This document shows, piece by piece, positions 15,138 through 23,427 of a stretch of 31,267 nt of DNA. The translations under genes and the position numbers were made by a program. The first letter of the stretch is position 1. Each line of letters opens with the position of its first letter. The DNA is taken from the NCBI GenBank assembly GCA_040878225.1, contig JBBDMR010000040.1, positions 1-31,267 on the forward strand, written 5' to 3'. The notes below the pieces were generated by a model. It had not been told where the DNA came from, did no database searches, and saw only the letters and a program-made list of their open reading frames with translations. This stretch comes from MA-ANB-1 sp040878225 (lineage in GTDB: Bacteria; Actinomycetota; Acidimicrobiia; Spongiisociales; ZC4RG35).

Positions 15138-16357
15138 CCGGCCCACCGAATGAGTTCTCGGTCCGGGTCCCCCTGATCCTGCTAACGCTGGCGTTGGTTC
15201 TCACCGTCGCTTTCGCATGGTTGTGGATCATCAACCTGGGTTCCTCGGCGCTGCTCGCATTCGGCAATCGATCTACACCCCTAGCGCTGACCGCATCCGG
15301 CATCGTCTTTGTCGTCGTGGGGGCGATGGTCACCAGCCGCCGACCAGGCAACAGGATCGGGTGGGTGGCCCTGGGCATCGGTTTGCCCGCAATCATGAGC
15401 ACTCTCGCCAACGAATACGCCATCTACTCGACTGTCACCGAACCCGGATCCCTGCCCGGGGGAGACGTCGTCGCATGGCTGGCAAACCTCGTCTGGGTGC
15501 CGCCTGTCGGCCTGCTGGGGACGGTGCTCGTCCTGCTCTACCCCGACGGGGATCTCCCCTCCCGAAGATGGAAGGGCGTATTGATCGCGTCGATCGTCGG
15601 GATGGCCGGGGCGATACTCTTTTTCGCTCTGGCCCCCGGGCCTTTGACGAGTCTGGATTGGATTGAGAATCCGTTTGGGTTGGCAGGGTCGGAAAGCTGG
15701 ATCGAGTGGCTGTCTCTGGGTTTCTTCCTGCTAGCGGCCACCGTGCCGCTAGCCGCCTGGTCGATGCGGCAGAGATACCGCAGGGCACATGGCGTTGCAA
15801 GGGCCCAGATCAGGTGGTTCGCGGCCGCGGCCGCGCTGGTCGCCTTCACCTATGTCGGACAGTTCATCCTCTCGGTCACCACCGGGAGCCTCGAAGGAGG
15901 CTCACCGGCGCAACGCTGGCTCCAGACGCTCGCCGTTGCGTGCTTCGGAACCTTGGGTTTCGCTGTCGGGGTGGCCGTCCTCCGCTATCGCCTCTATGAC
16001 ATCGACCGGATCATCTCCCGGACTGTCTCCTATGTGCTCGTGGTGGCCTTTCTTGGCCTGGTGGTCCTGGGACTGGTCAGCCTGTTCGCCCTCTTTCTTC
16101 CTTCAGACGACCCGCTGGTCGTTGCGGTGTCCACACTCGTCGTGTTTGCCCTGTTCACCCCGGTCCGTCGCCGGGTACAAGCAGGGGTGGACCGGCGCTT
16201 CAACCGCTCCCGGTACGACGCCGCTCTGGTGGTGGAGAGTCTTGCCGGCCTGCTGCGGGAGAGAGTCGACCCGGAAGGTGTCGTCGACGATTGGAGGGAG
16301 CTCGTGGAGGAGACAATGCAACCCACCGCCGTTGGGGTTTGGGTGAGAGAAGACTGA
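15134..16357 (+). CDS. Array paralogue 3: polytopic sensor-like membrane protein
   Basis: Membrane protein of 407 residues. The start is the GTG overlapping the upstream TGA (GTGA); the frame is open further upstream only inside the previous gene. The N-terminal landmarks are RRPGNRIGWVALGIG, LYPDGDLPSRRWK and GVARAQIRWFAA. The 122-residue module starts RYRLYDIDRI and ends MQPTAVGVWVRED. At the DNA level this module is clearly more diverged than the first two, so it has escaped recent homogenisation. The charged loop after the module's two helices (VRRRVQAGVDRRFNRSRYDA) should be cytoplasmic and may be the contact surface. There is no output domain. Confidence 0.83.
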   Translation: MTGPPNEFSVRVPLILLTLALVLTVAFAWLWIINLGSSALLAFGNRSTPLALTASGIVFVVVGAMVTSRRPGNRIGWVALGIGLPAIMSTLANEYAIYSTVTEPGSLPGGDVVAWLANLVWVPPVGLLGTVLVLLYPDGDLPSRRWKGVLIASIVGMAGAILFFALAPGPLTSLDWIENPFGLAGSESWIEWLSLGFFLLAATVPLAAWSMRQRYRRAHGVARAQIRWFAAAAALVAFTYVGQFILSVTTGSLEGGSPAQRWLQTLAVACFGTLGFAVGVAVLRYRLYDIDRIISRTVSYVLVVAFLGLVVLGLVSLFALFLPSDDPLVVAVSTLVVFALFTPVRRRVQAGVDRRFNRSRYDAALVVESLAGLLRERVDPEGVVDDWRELVEETMQPTAVGVWVRED

Positions 16358-16361
16358 TGTC

Positions 16362-17594
16362 ATGAGAATCGAGGCGTCTGACCGTCCCACACGACCGGTC
16401 CTCGGCATCGCCATCTCCCTTGGCTTGCTGGCGATCATCGGGTTGGCCGAGGTCGCCAGCGATCAGGAAGGGGAGAGCGACATAGGGATCACGGTATCTG
16501 TCGTCTTGGTGGTCCTGATCGCGGGTTTCCTGGTAGCGAAGCGACCCGACCACCCCGTCTCCTGGCTGATGGCCCTGACCGCGCTCCTGGGAGCCGTCGC
16601 CGGGGTCGCCGCCGACACGCTTCCACCGGGGATCGCCGAGCTCGCGTGGTGGCAGGTGCCCCTGGCGATCGTCAGCGGACCGTCCTGGTTCGGGCTCCTC
16701 CTCACCGTGATGGTCCTGATCCCGTTGCTATTTCCCACCGGGTCCCCTCCGACGCCCCGGTGGCGATGGGTGGCCCGGCTGTCGGTGGCGGCCGTCCTCC
16801 TCATGACCGTGGCATGGACATTCCAAGAAGAGTTCTGCACCGACTGGGGCGACGACGACGAAGGCTGTCTGGCCACCGTAGCCAACCCGATCGGCATCAG
16901 TGGATTAGCCAATCCCGAGGAATCGATAGTCGGCGTTCTGGCCTACGGGTTGCTTCTCCTCTGCAGCCTGGCGGCCTTCGCCTCTCTGGTGGTGCGCTAC
17001 CGGCGCTCGACACGTGTGGAGCGCAGCCAGATCAAGTGGGTGCTGCTCAGTTTCGGAGTCTTCGTCTTGGGCTTCGTGGGCTTCGATGTCATCTGGGTGG
17101 AGATGCTCGGTCGACCGGAACCGTCCGGAGTTGTCGCCACCGTTGTCGAGCAAATCATGTGGGTGCTGATTCCGGCGTCCATTGCTCTCGCCATCCTCCG
17201 ATACCGGCTCTATGAGATCGACCGGATCATCTCCCGCACCCTGTCCTACGCGCTGATCCTCGGGCTGTTGGGCTTGGTGGCCCTGGGCCTGGTGAGCGGA
17301 TTCGCTTTCTTCCTCCCCAACGACGACCCCCTCGTCGTGGCGATCTCGACTCTGGTAGTCGCCGCATTGTTCAATCCGTTGCGCAAACGAGTCCAGCAGA
17401 CGGTGGACCGAAGGTTCAACCGGTCCCGATTCGATGCGGAGCGGGTGGTCCAAGGATTTGCGAGCACACTCCAGGAGCGGGTTGATCCGGAAGGCGTGGT
17501 GGACGGATGGCTGGGAGTTGTCTCCGAGACCATGCAGCCGGCAGCGGTTGGGGTCTGGGTGAGGGAGTCTGGCCACCATGTCGATATCCCGTAA
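16362..17594 (+). CDS. Array paralogue 4: polytopic sensor-like membrane protein
   Basis: Membrane protein of 410 residues whose ATG lies four bases after the previous stop. Its landmarks are KRPDHPVSWLMALTA, LFPTGSPPTPRWRWV and RVERSQIKWVLL. A predicted extracytoplasmic loop is very acidic and has two Cys residues (EEFCTDWGDDDEGCLA), a pattern partly shared with paralogue 1 (HVCVVYE...SSICAE); a disulfide or metal site is possible. The module starts RYRLYEIDRI and ends MQPAAVGVWVRE, followed by a short extra tail. It is the last gene of the first array operon, and its stop codon overlaps the candidate operator at 17589. Confidence 0.83.
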   Translation: MRIEASDRPTRPVLGIAISLGLLAIIGLAEVASDQEGESDIGITVSVVLVVLIAGFLVAKRPDHPVSWLMALTALLGAVAGVAADTLPPGIAELAWWQVPLAIVSGPSWFGLLLTVMVLIPLLFPTGSPPTPRWRWVARLSVAAVLLMTVAWTFQEEFCTDWGDDDEGCLATVANPIGISGLANPEESIVGVLAYGLLLLCSLAAFASLVVRYRRSTRVERSQIKWVLLSFGVFVLGFVGFDVIWVEMLGRPEPSGVVATVVEQIMWVLIPASIALAILRYRLYEIDRIISRTLSYALILGLLGLVALGLVSGFAFFLPNDDPLVVAISTLVVAALFNPLRKRVQQTVDRRFNRSRFDAERVVQGFASTLQERVDPEGVVDGWLGVVSETMQPAAVGVWVRESGHHVDIP

Positions 17595-17606
17595 CCCTTG
17601 CGGAAC
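17589..17606 (+). promoter_or_regulatory. Candidate SARP operator before the second array operon
   Basis: CCGTAACccttGCGGAAC places a good and a weaker heptamer 11 bp apart. A further CCGTTGC follows at 17610. A perfect 12-bp palindrome CGGAACGTTCCG (17601-17612) overlaps it. TAGATA (17617-17622) could be the -10, and the next start codon is at 17643. Confidence 0.4.
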
Positions 17607-17642
17607 GTTCCGTTGCTAGATAGGACGGGAAGGAGGTTCGAA

Positions 17643-18086
17643 ATGACCCGTTCTCTCAGGATCGCCCGATCGGCAGCCATCGCCTACACCGTGACATTCG
17701 TCGCGGGGAGCTATCTCTCGATCAAACGCGGATACCCTGCCCGGGCTCTCGGGCTCGATATGGGATCCGATGTGAGACGGGGTGTCTTGGGCGGCATCCA
17801 CGGCGGGGGTCTCGCTGCCCCCTGGAACCTCGTCGTCCAAATGTGGGTGGCGCTCGGCCTGGCCTCGAGGGCGGACGCTAATGGCCGGCGGGCACGAGCC
17901 TGGCTCGCCTTTCTCTCAGCCTTGTTCGTCGCCGGGTCAGTCGGCGAGCCGGTGAGCCACAGGATCGTCACTCGTGATCTGCCACCGGCCGACGCGGTGG
18001 TGGCGGTGGCCAACATCGTGCTTCCGATCCTCATGCTCGTTGCGTCCCTGGCGTCGCTCGTCGACGGCGAAGGAGAGTGCTCGTGA
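17643..18086 (+). CDS. Small membrane protein, unknown function
   Basis: Protein of 147 residues with about four hydrophobic segments: residues 8-25, 46-73, 85-100 and 117-140. AAGGAGG lies seven bases before the ATG, the strongest ribosome site in the array, as expected for the first gene of an operon. It contains GGIHGGGLAAPWN and GEPVSHRIVTRD in loops; I recognise neither as a catalytic motif. It is coupled by a GTGA overlap to the cupredoxin gene that follows, so the two products may form a membrane complex. It lacks the module that defines the array paralogues and appears to be an insertion between paralogues 4 and 5. Confidence 0.75.
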   Translation: MTRSLRIARSAAIAYTVTFVAGSYLSIKRGYPARALGLDMGSDVRRGVLGGIHGGGLAAPWNLVVQMWVALGLASRADANGRRARAWLAFLSALFVAGSVGEPVSHRIVTRDLPPADAVVAVANIVLPILMLVASLASLVDGEGECS

Positions 18087-18838
18087 AATCTGACACAACC
18101 CCTGATGCGATCACGGCAGAGCCCTCCGCTGACCAGGGCTTGACCTGGCGCCGGTTGGTGTTCATCGCCGGCATCGCGGCCACGGTGGCGATCGGGATAG
18201 TCTCGGTGATTCTCGGTGACCTCGAGGGAGGGGCGGTAACGCTGGGGTTCGCCCTGGCCACGTGGCTCACCCGGGTGCGCCAAGGCACCGTGGGGGCCAT
18301 CGGCATGGCCCTCGCCGGCGCGATCACTCTGTATTTTATGTTGACCGCAGCGATGATCAACGTCCGGGAGGGATCCCCGATGTCCTCCGTCCTGATCTCG
18401 TCGGTTCTGGCCGCGGTCTCCCTGCTCGCCCTCATCGCCGCTATCGGGTTCTTGACCAACCGGGCTTCCGGGTCGACCACCGGGCCACGGGTCGGTGTGG
18501 TGGTTTCTGTTCTGTTGCTGGGAGGCCTCGTGGCCTGGGGTGCGAGCATCAGCCGCGTCGATGTCGAGGCCGGGGATATCGCACTTGTGTCCGAGAACAT
18601 GGCCTTCTCCGAAACCGAGTTGAAAGTCAACGAAGGAAATGTGGTCGTCACGATGGAGAACAAGGACTTGTTCTGGCACACCTTCACCATCGAGGAGCTC
18701 GGCGTCGATCTCCGGGTGCCGGTTGGCGCGGAGCTGGGAGCATCGTTCGAGGCGCCTCCCGGTGAATACCAATTCGTCTGCGCCATCCCCGGACACGCCG
18801 AGGCGGGAATGGTGGGAACACTGACCGTGGAGAGCTGA
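18083..18838 (+). CDS. Membrane-anchored cupredoxin protein
   Basis: Protein of 251 residues starting at the GTG that overlaps the upstream stop, with GGAG seven bases before it. The first 155 or so residues form about five membrane helices. The rest is an outward-facing cupredoxin domain beginning VSENMAFSETELKV. Type-1 copper ligands are visible: His in FWHTFTIEEL, then Cys, His and Met in FVCAIPGHAEAGMVG. The last motif resembles that of the soluble-side lipoprotein at 9199. The gene lies inside the array, two bases before paralogue 5. A copper or redox input to the neighbouring membrane proteins is possible, but this is inference from position only. Confidence 0.87.
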   Translation: MKSDTTPDAITAEPSADQGLTWRRLVFIAGIAATVAIGIVSVILGDLEGGAVTLGFALATWLTRVRQGTVGAIGMALAGAITLYFMLTAAMINVREGSPMSSVLISSVLAAVSLLALIAAIGFLTNRASGSTTGPRVGVVVSVLLLGGLVAWGASISRVDVEAGDIALVSENMAFSETELKVNEGNVVVTMENKDLFWHTFTIEELGVDLRVPVGAELGASFEAPPGEYQFVCAIPGHAEAGMVGTLTVES

Positions 18839-18840
18839 CG

Positions 18841-19992
18841 GTGGCCCCGGGAGGTATCCGCCGCCTGTTGCTGGCGGTGCTGGCCTTCGGACTGTCCATG
18901 GATCTGGTCACGCTTGGCTTCACAGTCCACATCCGAACCGCTCATCCACAGGTGGCCACATATGGCTACCTGGGCGAGGCCGCCATCGGCGGCATATTTA
19001 TGCTCGCGTTGACCTTGTTATTGGTGCTTCGTCGACCGGAGCATCCGGTGACGTGGGCGCTCCTCGCCAGCAGCTTCTTCAGCTCGGTGCAGACCTTGCT
19101 GGGGAGCTATGCGGCGGAGGCTCTTCTGGCGGTGCCCGGACAGCTCCCGCTGGGCCGACTCGCACTCGTCGGGAGCGCGATCGCCCAGACCTGGTTCGTC
19201 CTCGGGTTCATGCTGATGGTCAACCTGTTCCCTACAGGAAGGCCTCTCCCGGGATGGTGGAAGTGGGTGGTTTGGAGTCTGTTGCTCGTGGCAATGGTCG
19301 CGGGCGTGGTCACGTCCCTCAGCCCGATCGAGCTCGGCGGCGGGGAGATTCCACCATTGATCGAGAGCGGCATCAAGCCAATTGGAGATATGGCCAACGT
19401 AGTTCTGACCGTGTTTTTCCTGATGGGCACGATCGCACATGTCATCACCCGCTTCGTCCGATCTCGAGGCCTAGAGCGTCAGCAGCTCAAGTGGTTCGTG
19501 TTCACCCTTATCGTCGGAATCGTCCTTCTGGTCCTGCCCTGGACCGAGAACGACACCATCGGGTCGGTGCTATGGACCGTCGTGCCGGTGTCTGTAATGG
19601 CCTCCATCGCGATCGCCATCCTCCGTTATCGGCTGTATGAGATCGATCGGATCGTTTCCCGCACCGTTTCCTATGTCCTGGTCGTGGTGTTGCTCGGTCT
19701 GGTGGTGTTGGGTCTGGTCAGTGTTTTCGCAGTGTTTCTTCCCTCGGATGACCCGCTGGTGGTGGCGGTGTCGACTCTGGCGGCGGCTGCTTTGTTCAAT
19801 CCGTTGCGGAGGAGGGTGCAGGAGATGGTGGATCGTCGCTTCAACCGTTCCCGGTATGACGCCGAGAGGGTGATCGCCGGTTTCGTCGGGGCGTTGCGTG
19901 AGCGGGTCGATCCCGAGGGGGTGGTGGATGGCTGGGTCGGGGTGGTGTCGGAGACCATGCAACCGGCCTCGGTCGGAGTCTGGGTCAGATGA
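18841..19992 (+). CDS. Array paralogue 5: polytopic sensor-like membrane protein
   Basis: Membrane protein of 383 residues with a GTG start two bases after the cupredoxin stop and GGAGAG upstream. The landmarks are RRPEHPVTWALLASS, LFPTGRPLPGWWKWV and GLERQQLKWFVF. The module starts RYRLYEIDRI and ends MQPASVGVWVR, stopping right at the end of the 122-residue unit. In both DNA and protein it groups with paralogues 6 and 7 rather than 1-2, so the array seems to have grown as two local families. It lacks an output domain. Its stop overlaps the next start (ATGA). Confidence 0.84.
   Translation: MAPGGIRRLLLAVLAFGLSMDLVTLGFTVHIRTAHPQVATYGYLGEAAIGGIFMLALTLLLVLRRPEHPVTWALLASSFFSSVQTLLGSYAAEALLAVPGQLPLGRLALVGSAIAQTWFVLGFMLMVNLFPTGRPLPGWWKWVVWSLLLVAMVAGVVTSLSPIELGGGEIPPLIESGIKPIGDMANVVLTVFFLMGTIAHVITRFVRSRGLERQQLKWFVFTLIVGIVLLVLPWTENDTIGSVLWTVVPVSVMASIAIAILRYRLYEIDRIVSRTVSYVLVVVLLGLVVLGLVSVFAVFLPSDDPLVVAVSTLAAAALFNPLRRRVQEMVDRRFNRSRYDAERVIAGFVGALRERVDPEGVVDGWVGVVSETMQPASVGVWVR
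19624..19989 (+). repeat. 366-bp module repeat, paralogue 5 copy
   Basis: DNA for the 122-residue module. It aligns without gaps to 20796-21161 and 21962-22327, with long identical runs, for example across the LLGLVVLGLV and DPLVVAVSTLA codons and the final GVWVR codons. Confidence 0.85.
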
Positions 19993-21170
19993 GACTCCTG
20001 CGGCCGGCCTTGGCGTTCATGTTCATGCTGACCATCATCCTCGCCGCGGGGACCGTCTGGTTGGTCCTCATCTCGTGGGGAGATCCGGTTGCCGATGCTT
20101 ACTACTGGCGCCCGGCGGCGTTGTTGAACACCGTGGTCTGGCTGACATTCGCCGTTGTCGGCCAGCTCATCTGGCTGCGGAAGCCGGAAAACTCGGTGGG
20201 CTGGGTTCTCTCGGTGATCGGAGTGTTCATGCTGGTCACCACCTTCATCGAGGAGTACTCGGTTCGGGGGCTGCTCCTCGACCCAGGATCCCTCCCCACC
20301 GCAGACGGGTTGGCGATCAGTGGCCAGTTCCTGTGGACGATCCCCATCGGGCTGCTCCCTATCCTCATGCTCCTCTACCCCACGGGCCGTCTTCTCTCCA
20401 GGCGTTGGGTGCTCGCCTGTCTTCCGACGATCTTGGGGGTGATGGCGGGAGTGATCTCGACGGTCCTCATCTGGCCCTACCGGGATCGCGCCGCGGAGAT
20501 TCTCGTCGCCGATGAGGCGCCAGCGGAGCTGCCGATGATCGATTTCCTCATGGGAGGCACCTTCATCATCTGGATGCCGGCGCTGGCCGCAGGTGTCTTC
20601 GCTCTCATCAGGCGATGGCGCCTAGGCGATCCGGTGGTGCGACGTCAGATCGATCTCCTGCTGCTCTCGTCGACGGCGCTCACCCTGGTTCTGGTCGTCG
20701 TCAACCTCGTTGGCGCTCCTGACAACCTGGGTTCGGAGCTGATTATCAACACGGCACTCGCCGCCCTTCCGATCTCCATCGCGATCGCCATCCTCCGGTA
20801 TCGTCTCTATGAGATCGACCGGATCGTTTCCCGCACCGTTTCCTATGCCCTGGTCTTGGTGTTGCTCGGTCTGGTGGTGTTGGGTCTGGTCACTGTCTTC
20901 GCCTTCTTCCTTCCCTCTGATGACCCGCTGGTGGTGGCGGTGTCAACTCTGGCGGTGGCCGCGTTGTTCAACCCGTTGCGGAGGGGGGTGCAGGGGATAG
21001 TGGATCGTCGGTTCAACCGTTCCCGCTATGACGCGCAACGGGTGATCGCCGGTTTCGTCGGGGCGTTGCGTGAGCGGGTCGATCCCGAGGGGGTGGTAGA
21101 TGGCTGGGTTGGGGTGGTGTCGGAGACCATGCAACCGGCCTCGGTCGGAGTCTGGGTCAGAGAACGATGA
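19989..21170 (+). CDS. Array paralogue 6: polytopic sensor-like membrane protein
   Basis: Membrane protein of 393 residues starting at an ATG that overlaps the previous stop. The landmarks are RKPENSVGWVLSVIG, LYPTGRLLSRRWV and DPVVRRQIDLLLL; the last is the most altered version of the RQQLKW motif in the array. The module starts RYRLYEIDRI, has RRGVQGIVDRRFNRSRYDA where most siblings have RRRVQ, and ends MQPASVGVWVRER. The N-terminal sensor part shows little similarity to its siblings beyond these landmarks. Coupled on both sides by ATGA overlaps. No output domain. Confidence 0.84.
   Translation: MRLLRPALAFMFMLTIILAAGTVWLVLISWGDPVADAYYWRPAALLNTVVWLTFAVVGQLIWLRKPENSVGWVLSVIGVFMLVTTFIEEYSVRGLLLDPGSLPTADGLAISGQFLWTIPIGLLPILMLLYPTGRLLSRRWVLACLPTILGVMAGVISTVLIWPYRDRAAEILVADEAPAELPMIDFLMGGTFIIWMPALAAGVFALIRRWRLGDPVVRRQIDLLLLSSTALTLVLVVVNLVGAPDNLGSELIINTALAALPISIAIAILRYRLYEIDRIVSRTVSYALVLVLLGLVVLGLVTVFAFFLPSDDPLVVAVSTLAVAALFNPLRRGVQGIVDRRFNRSRYDAQRVIAGFVGALRERVDPEGVVDGWVGVVSETMQPASVGVWVRER
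20796..21161 (+). repeat. 366-bp module repeat, paralogue 6 copy
   Basis: Same ungapped module in paralogue 6. Its last 40 or so bases are essentially identical to those of paralogue 5. Confidence 0.85.
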
Positions 21171-22336
21171 TCCTCCGCAAGATCGCCGTATGGCTGTTGT
21201 TGGCCTTCACAGTTTCGTCTGTGATCGCTACCTTCGCCCTCCCGGGCGACCTCGATGCCAGCCAGGTGGTCGTCGTCATGTTCTTCCTGTCGGCCACCAG
21301 CGCGGTGGGAACCCTGCTCGCCTCCCGAATGCCGGAACATCCCATCGGATGGCTGCTCCTTGTGGCATCGGTCTGTTTCGCCGTGGGCGGTCTTCTGGTC
21401 ACATACGTGGAGCTAGCCGCGCTCACGAAGCCAGAACAGTTCTCCCTTCAACCCTGGATGGTGCTGGCGGGAAACTGGCTGTTTGGCATCGGTGTGGGGC
21501 TCGTCTCCACCTTTCTGCTCTTGCTGTTTCCTACCGGGAAGCTCCCTTCCCCGCGGTGGAAGCCGGTGGCAGTCGTCGCCGCGTTGGCACTGCCCATCAT
21601 GCTCGTCGGCGTGAGCCTCTCCGAGGAGACCTTCGAGGGACTGCCGGTGAGCAATCCGTTCGCACTCGATCCGTCCCACCCGGTGGTGTTGATCACCGAA
21701 GGAGGAGGCTTCTACCTCTTCCTGGCTGCGTTGCTGGCATCCGTGGTGTCGCTGTTCGTCCGTTACCGAAGCGGCGGCTACACGGAGCGGCAGCAACTCC
21801 GGCTGGTAGCGCTGGCAGTCGTGCCGGTTGCGCTGGCGGCCGCGGTGCCCGCTGTGTGGGAGTTGCTGAATGGAACCGCTGAATTCTCCGATGATGTCGA
21901 GAATGCGCTGATAACCTTCAGTCTGGGATTGGTTCCGGTCTCGATTGCGGTTGCCATCCTTCGTTATCGGCTGTATGAGATCGATCGGATCGTCTCCCGC
22001 ACCGTTTCCTATGCGCTGATCCTGGCGTTGCTCGGTCTGGTGGTGTTGGGTCTGGTCAGCGTCTTCGCTCTCTTCCTTCCCTCTGATGACCCGCTGGTGG
22101 TGGCGGTGTCGACTCTGGCGGCGGCTGCTTTGTTCAACCCGTTGCGGAGGAGGGTGCAGGGGATGGTGGATCGCCGGTTCAACCGTTCCCGGTATGACGC
22201 CGAGAGGGTGATCGCAGGTTTCGCCGGGACGTTGCGTGAGCGAGTCGATCCCGAGGCGGTGGTCGATGGCTGGGTTGGGGTGGTGTCGGAGACCATGGAG
22301 CCGGCCTCGGTCGGAGTCTGGGTCAGGGACCGATGA
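21167..22336 (+). CDS. Array paralogue 7: polytopic sensor-like membrane protein
   Basis: Membrane protein of 389 residues, the last of the array, beginning at an ATG that overlaps the preceding stop. The landmarks are RMPEHPIGWLLLVAS, LFPTGKLPSPRWKPV and YTERQQLRLVAL. The module starts RYRLYEIDRI and ends MEPASVGVWVRDR; here the otherwise invariant Gln of MQP is Glu. About six N-terminal helices precede it. The gap to the next gene is 74 bases and carries the third candidate operator. As with its siblings, the family resemblance is to kinase or phosphatase sensor regions, but there is no catalytic part. Confidence 0.84.
   Translation: MILRKIAVWLLLAFTVSSVIATFALPGDLDASQVVVVMFFLSATSAVGTLLASRMPEHPIGWLLLVASVCFAVGGLLVTYVELAALTKPEQFSLQPWMVLAGNWLFGIGVGLVSTFLLLLFPTGKLPSPRWKPVAVVAALALPIMLVGVSLSEETFEGLPVSNPFALDPSHPVVLITEGGGFYLFLAALLASVVSLFVRYRSGGYTERQQLRLVALAVVPVALAAAVPAVWELLNGTAEFSDDVENALITFSLGLVPVSIAVAILRYRLYEIDRIVSRTVSYALILALLGLVVLGLVSVFALFLPSDDPLVVAVSTLAAAALFNPLRRRVQGMVDRRFNRSRYDAERVIAGFAGTLRERVDPEAVVDGWVGVVSETMEPASVGVWVRDR
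21962..22327 (+). repeat. 366-bp module repeat, paralogue 7 copy
   Basis: Third copy of the 5/6/7-type module, ungapped against the copies at 19624 and 20796. Confidence 0.85.
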
Positions 22337-22348
22337 TCCAGGCGGCTC

Positions 22349-22366
22349 TCGTAACGGATTCGTTGC
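22349..22366 (+). promoter_or_regulatory. Candidate SARP operator before the cyclic-nucleotide operon
   Basis: TCGTAACggatTCGTTGC: two heptamers 11 bp apart in the short gap between the array and the cyclic-nucleotide-binding gene, 44 bases before its ATG. Same orientation as the sites at 12775 and 27988. Confidence 0.5.
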
Positions 22367-22410
22367 GCACTTACTGGAACATCGGACAAACCGGATAGAG
22401 GAGGAAGGAA

Positions 22411-23427
22411 ATGCGACACCAGTCGACGTTCACATCCGTTTCGTGGATTCCGTCCGAGGCGATGCCGATGAGCCTGATGAAGGTTCCCGTTCTCTTGGGA
22501 ATCGCTCACTACGACCCGCCTCCGCCGGACCGACTCGCCGACCTGGAGATCATGCACCAGGCGAGTGAGTTCCGCTTTGCCAACCGTCTCGGCGCCTGGA
22601 TCGAAGTCGAGAGAGATGAGATCGTCGACGCCGGTTACGACGGAGGCGGTCTCATCTCCAAGACCGTGGCCGACCTGAAGGTGGGCTCTTTCTCGTTTCA
22701 GCCCGTGGCCTATCCCGAGATCCGAAAGGAGCCAGAGCATGGCGGCGGTTGGGTCCGTTTCGTGCAGACCACCGGAGGCCGCACCGGCTCGCCGATGCCA
22801 CGAAAGATCAGCCGGCCGCCCTACGTTCTTATCACGGCCCCGACCGTCTGGACGACCCTGGCGCTGACCATCCACTCCGGCGGGCGGGTGGAACATGAGG
22901 TGGTGGGAGCGAGCCCGTTCCCCCGACATTGGTTCTACGACGATGCCGGCGAGTTGGTGCAGAAGTCAGGTCTGGCTGACTACAGGGAGTGGGCGGACAA
23001 TATGAGCGATGACAACTCCCCCTGGGGTGACCGGGAGCACGAGCTGCTCGTCGCCGACGCCGAGACGGAACTGGAGCGAACCATGTCGGCGGCGATCATG
23101 CAGGGCGGCGCCCGTCCTGCGATCCGGCGGCTTGAAGAAGAAGAGGTGCTTCTGCGACAAGGCGATGTTGGCGACGAGATGTTCCTGATACTGGACGGGA
23201 TCGTGGCGATCGACGTCGACGGCGAGCCGGTCGCCGAGGCCGGTCCAGGAGCGATCCTCGGTGAACGCGCCATCCTGGAAGGGGGTAAGAGGACCTCGAC
23301 GGTGACCGCCCGAACCTCGATACGGGTGGCAGTGGCATCCGCCGATCAGGTAGACCTTGAAGCCCTCACCGCTCTGGCGAGGACTCATCACCGTGAAGAC
23401 CAGGCCGAGGCCGACACTCCCAGATGA
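22411..23427 (+). CDS. Cyclic-nucleotide-binding domain protein
   Basis: Cytoplasmic protein of 338 residues. GGAGGAAGG precedes the ATG closely. The N-terminal 220 or so residues belong to no family I can name; they contain WVRFVQTTGGRTGSPMP and look mostly beta-rich. The C-terminal 100 or so residues are a cNMP-binding fold: LEEEEVLLRQGDVGDEMFLILDG, then the phosphate-binding cassette with G284-E285 and R294 (LGERAILEGGKRTSTV). The conserved Glu and Arg are retained, so cAMP or cGMP binding is plausible. There is no DNA-binding helix-turn-helix after it, so it is not a Crp-type regulator. The stop overlaps the MBL-hydrolase start (ATGA), and the cyclase follows, giving effector, possible degrader and maker in one operon. 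Confidence 0.82.
   Translation: MRHQSTFTSVSWIPSEAMPMSLMKVPVLLGIAHYDPPPPDRLADLEIMHQASEFRFANRLGAWIEVERDEIVDAGYDGGGLISKTVADLKVGSFSFQPVAYPEIRKEPEHGGGWVRFVQTTGGRTGSPMPRKISRPPYVLITAPTVWTTLALTIHSGGRVEHEVVGASPFPRHWFYDDAGELVQKSGLADYREWADNMSDDNSPWGDREHELLVADAETELERTMSAAIMQGGARPAIRRLEEEEVLLRQGDVGDEMFLILDGIVAIDVDGEPVAEAGPGAILGERAILEGGKRTSTVTARTSIRVAVASADQVDLEALTALARTHHREDQAEADTPR

Noticed and set aside
13649..22327. CRISPR-like or transposon repeats
   Set aside because: The repeats are in-frame 366-bp protein modules within genes, with no spacers, terminal inverted repeats or transposase.
12817..22336. Array genes as histidine kinases
   Set aside because: No H-box, HATPase or receiver motif; each gene stops right after the GVWV(R/K) end of the module.
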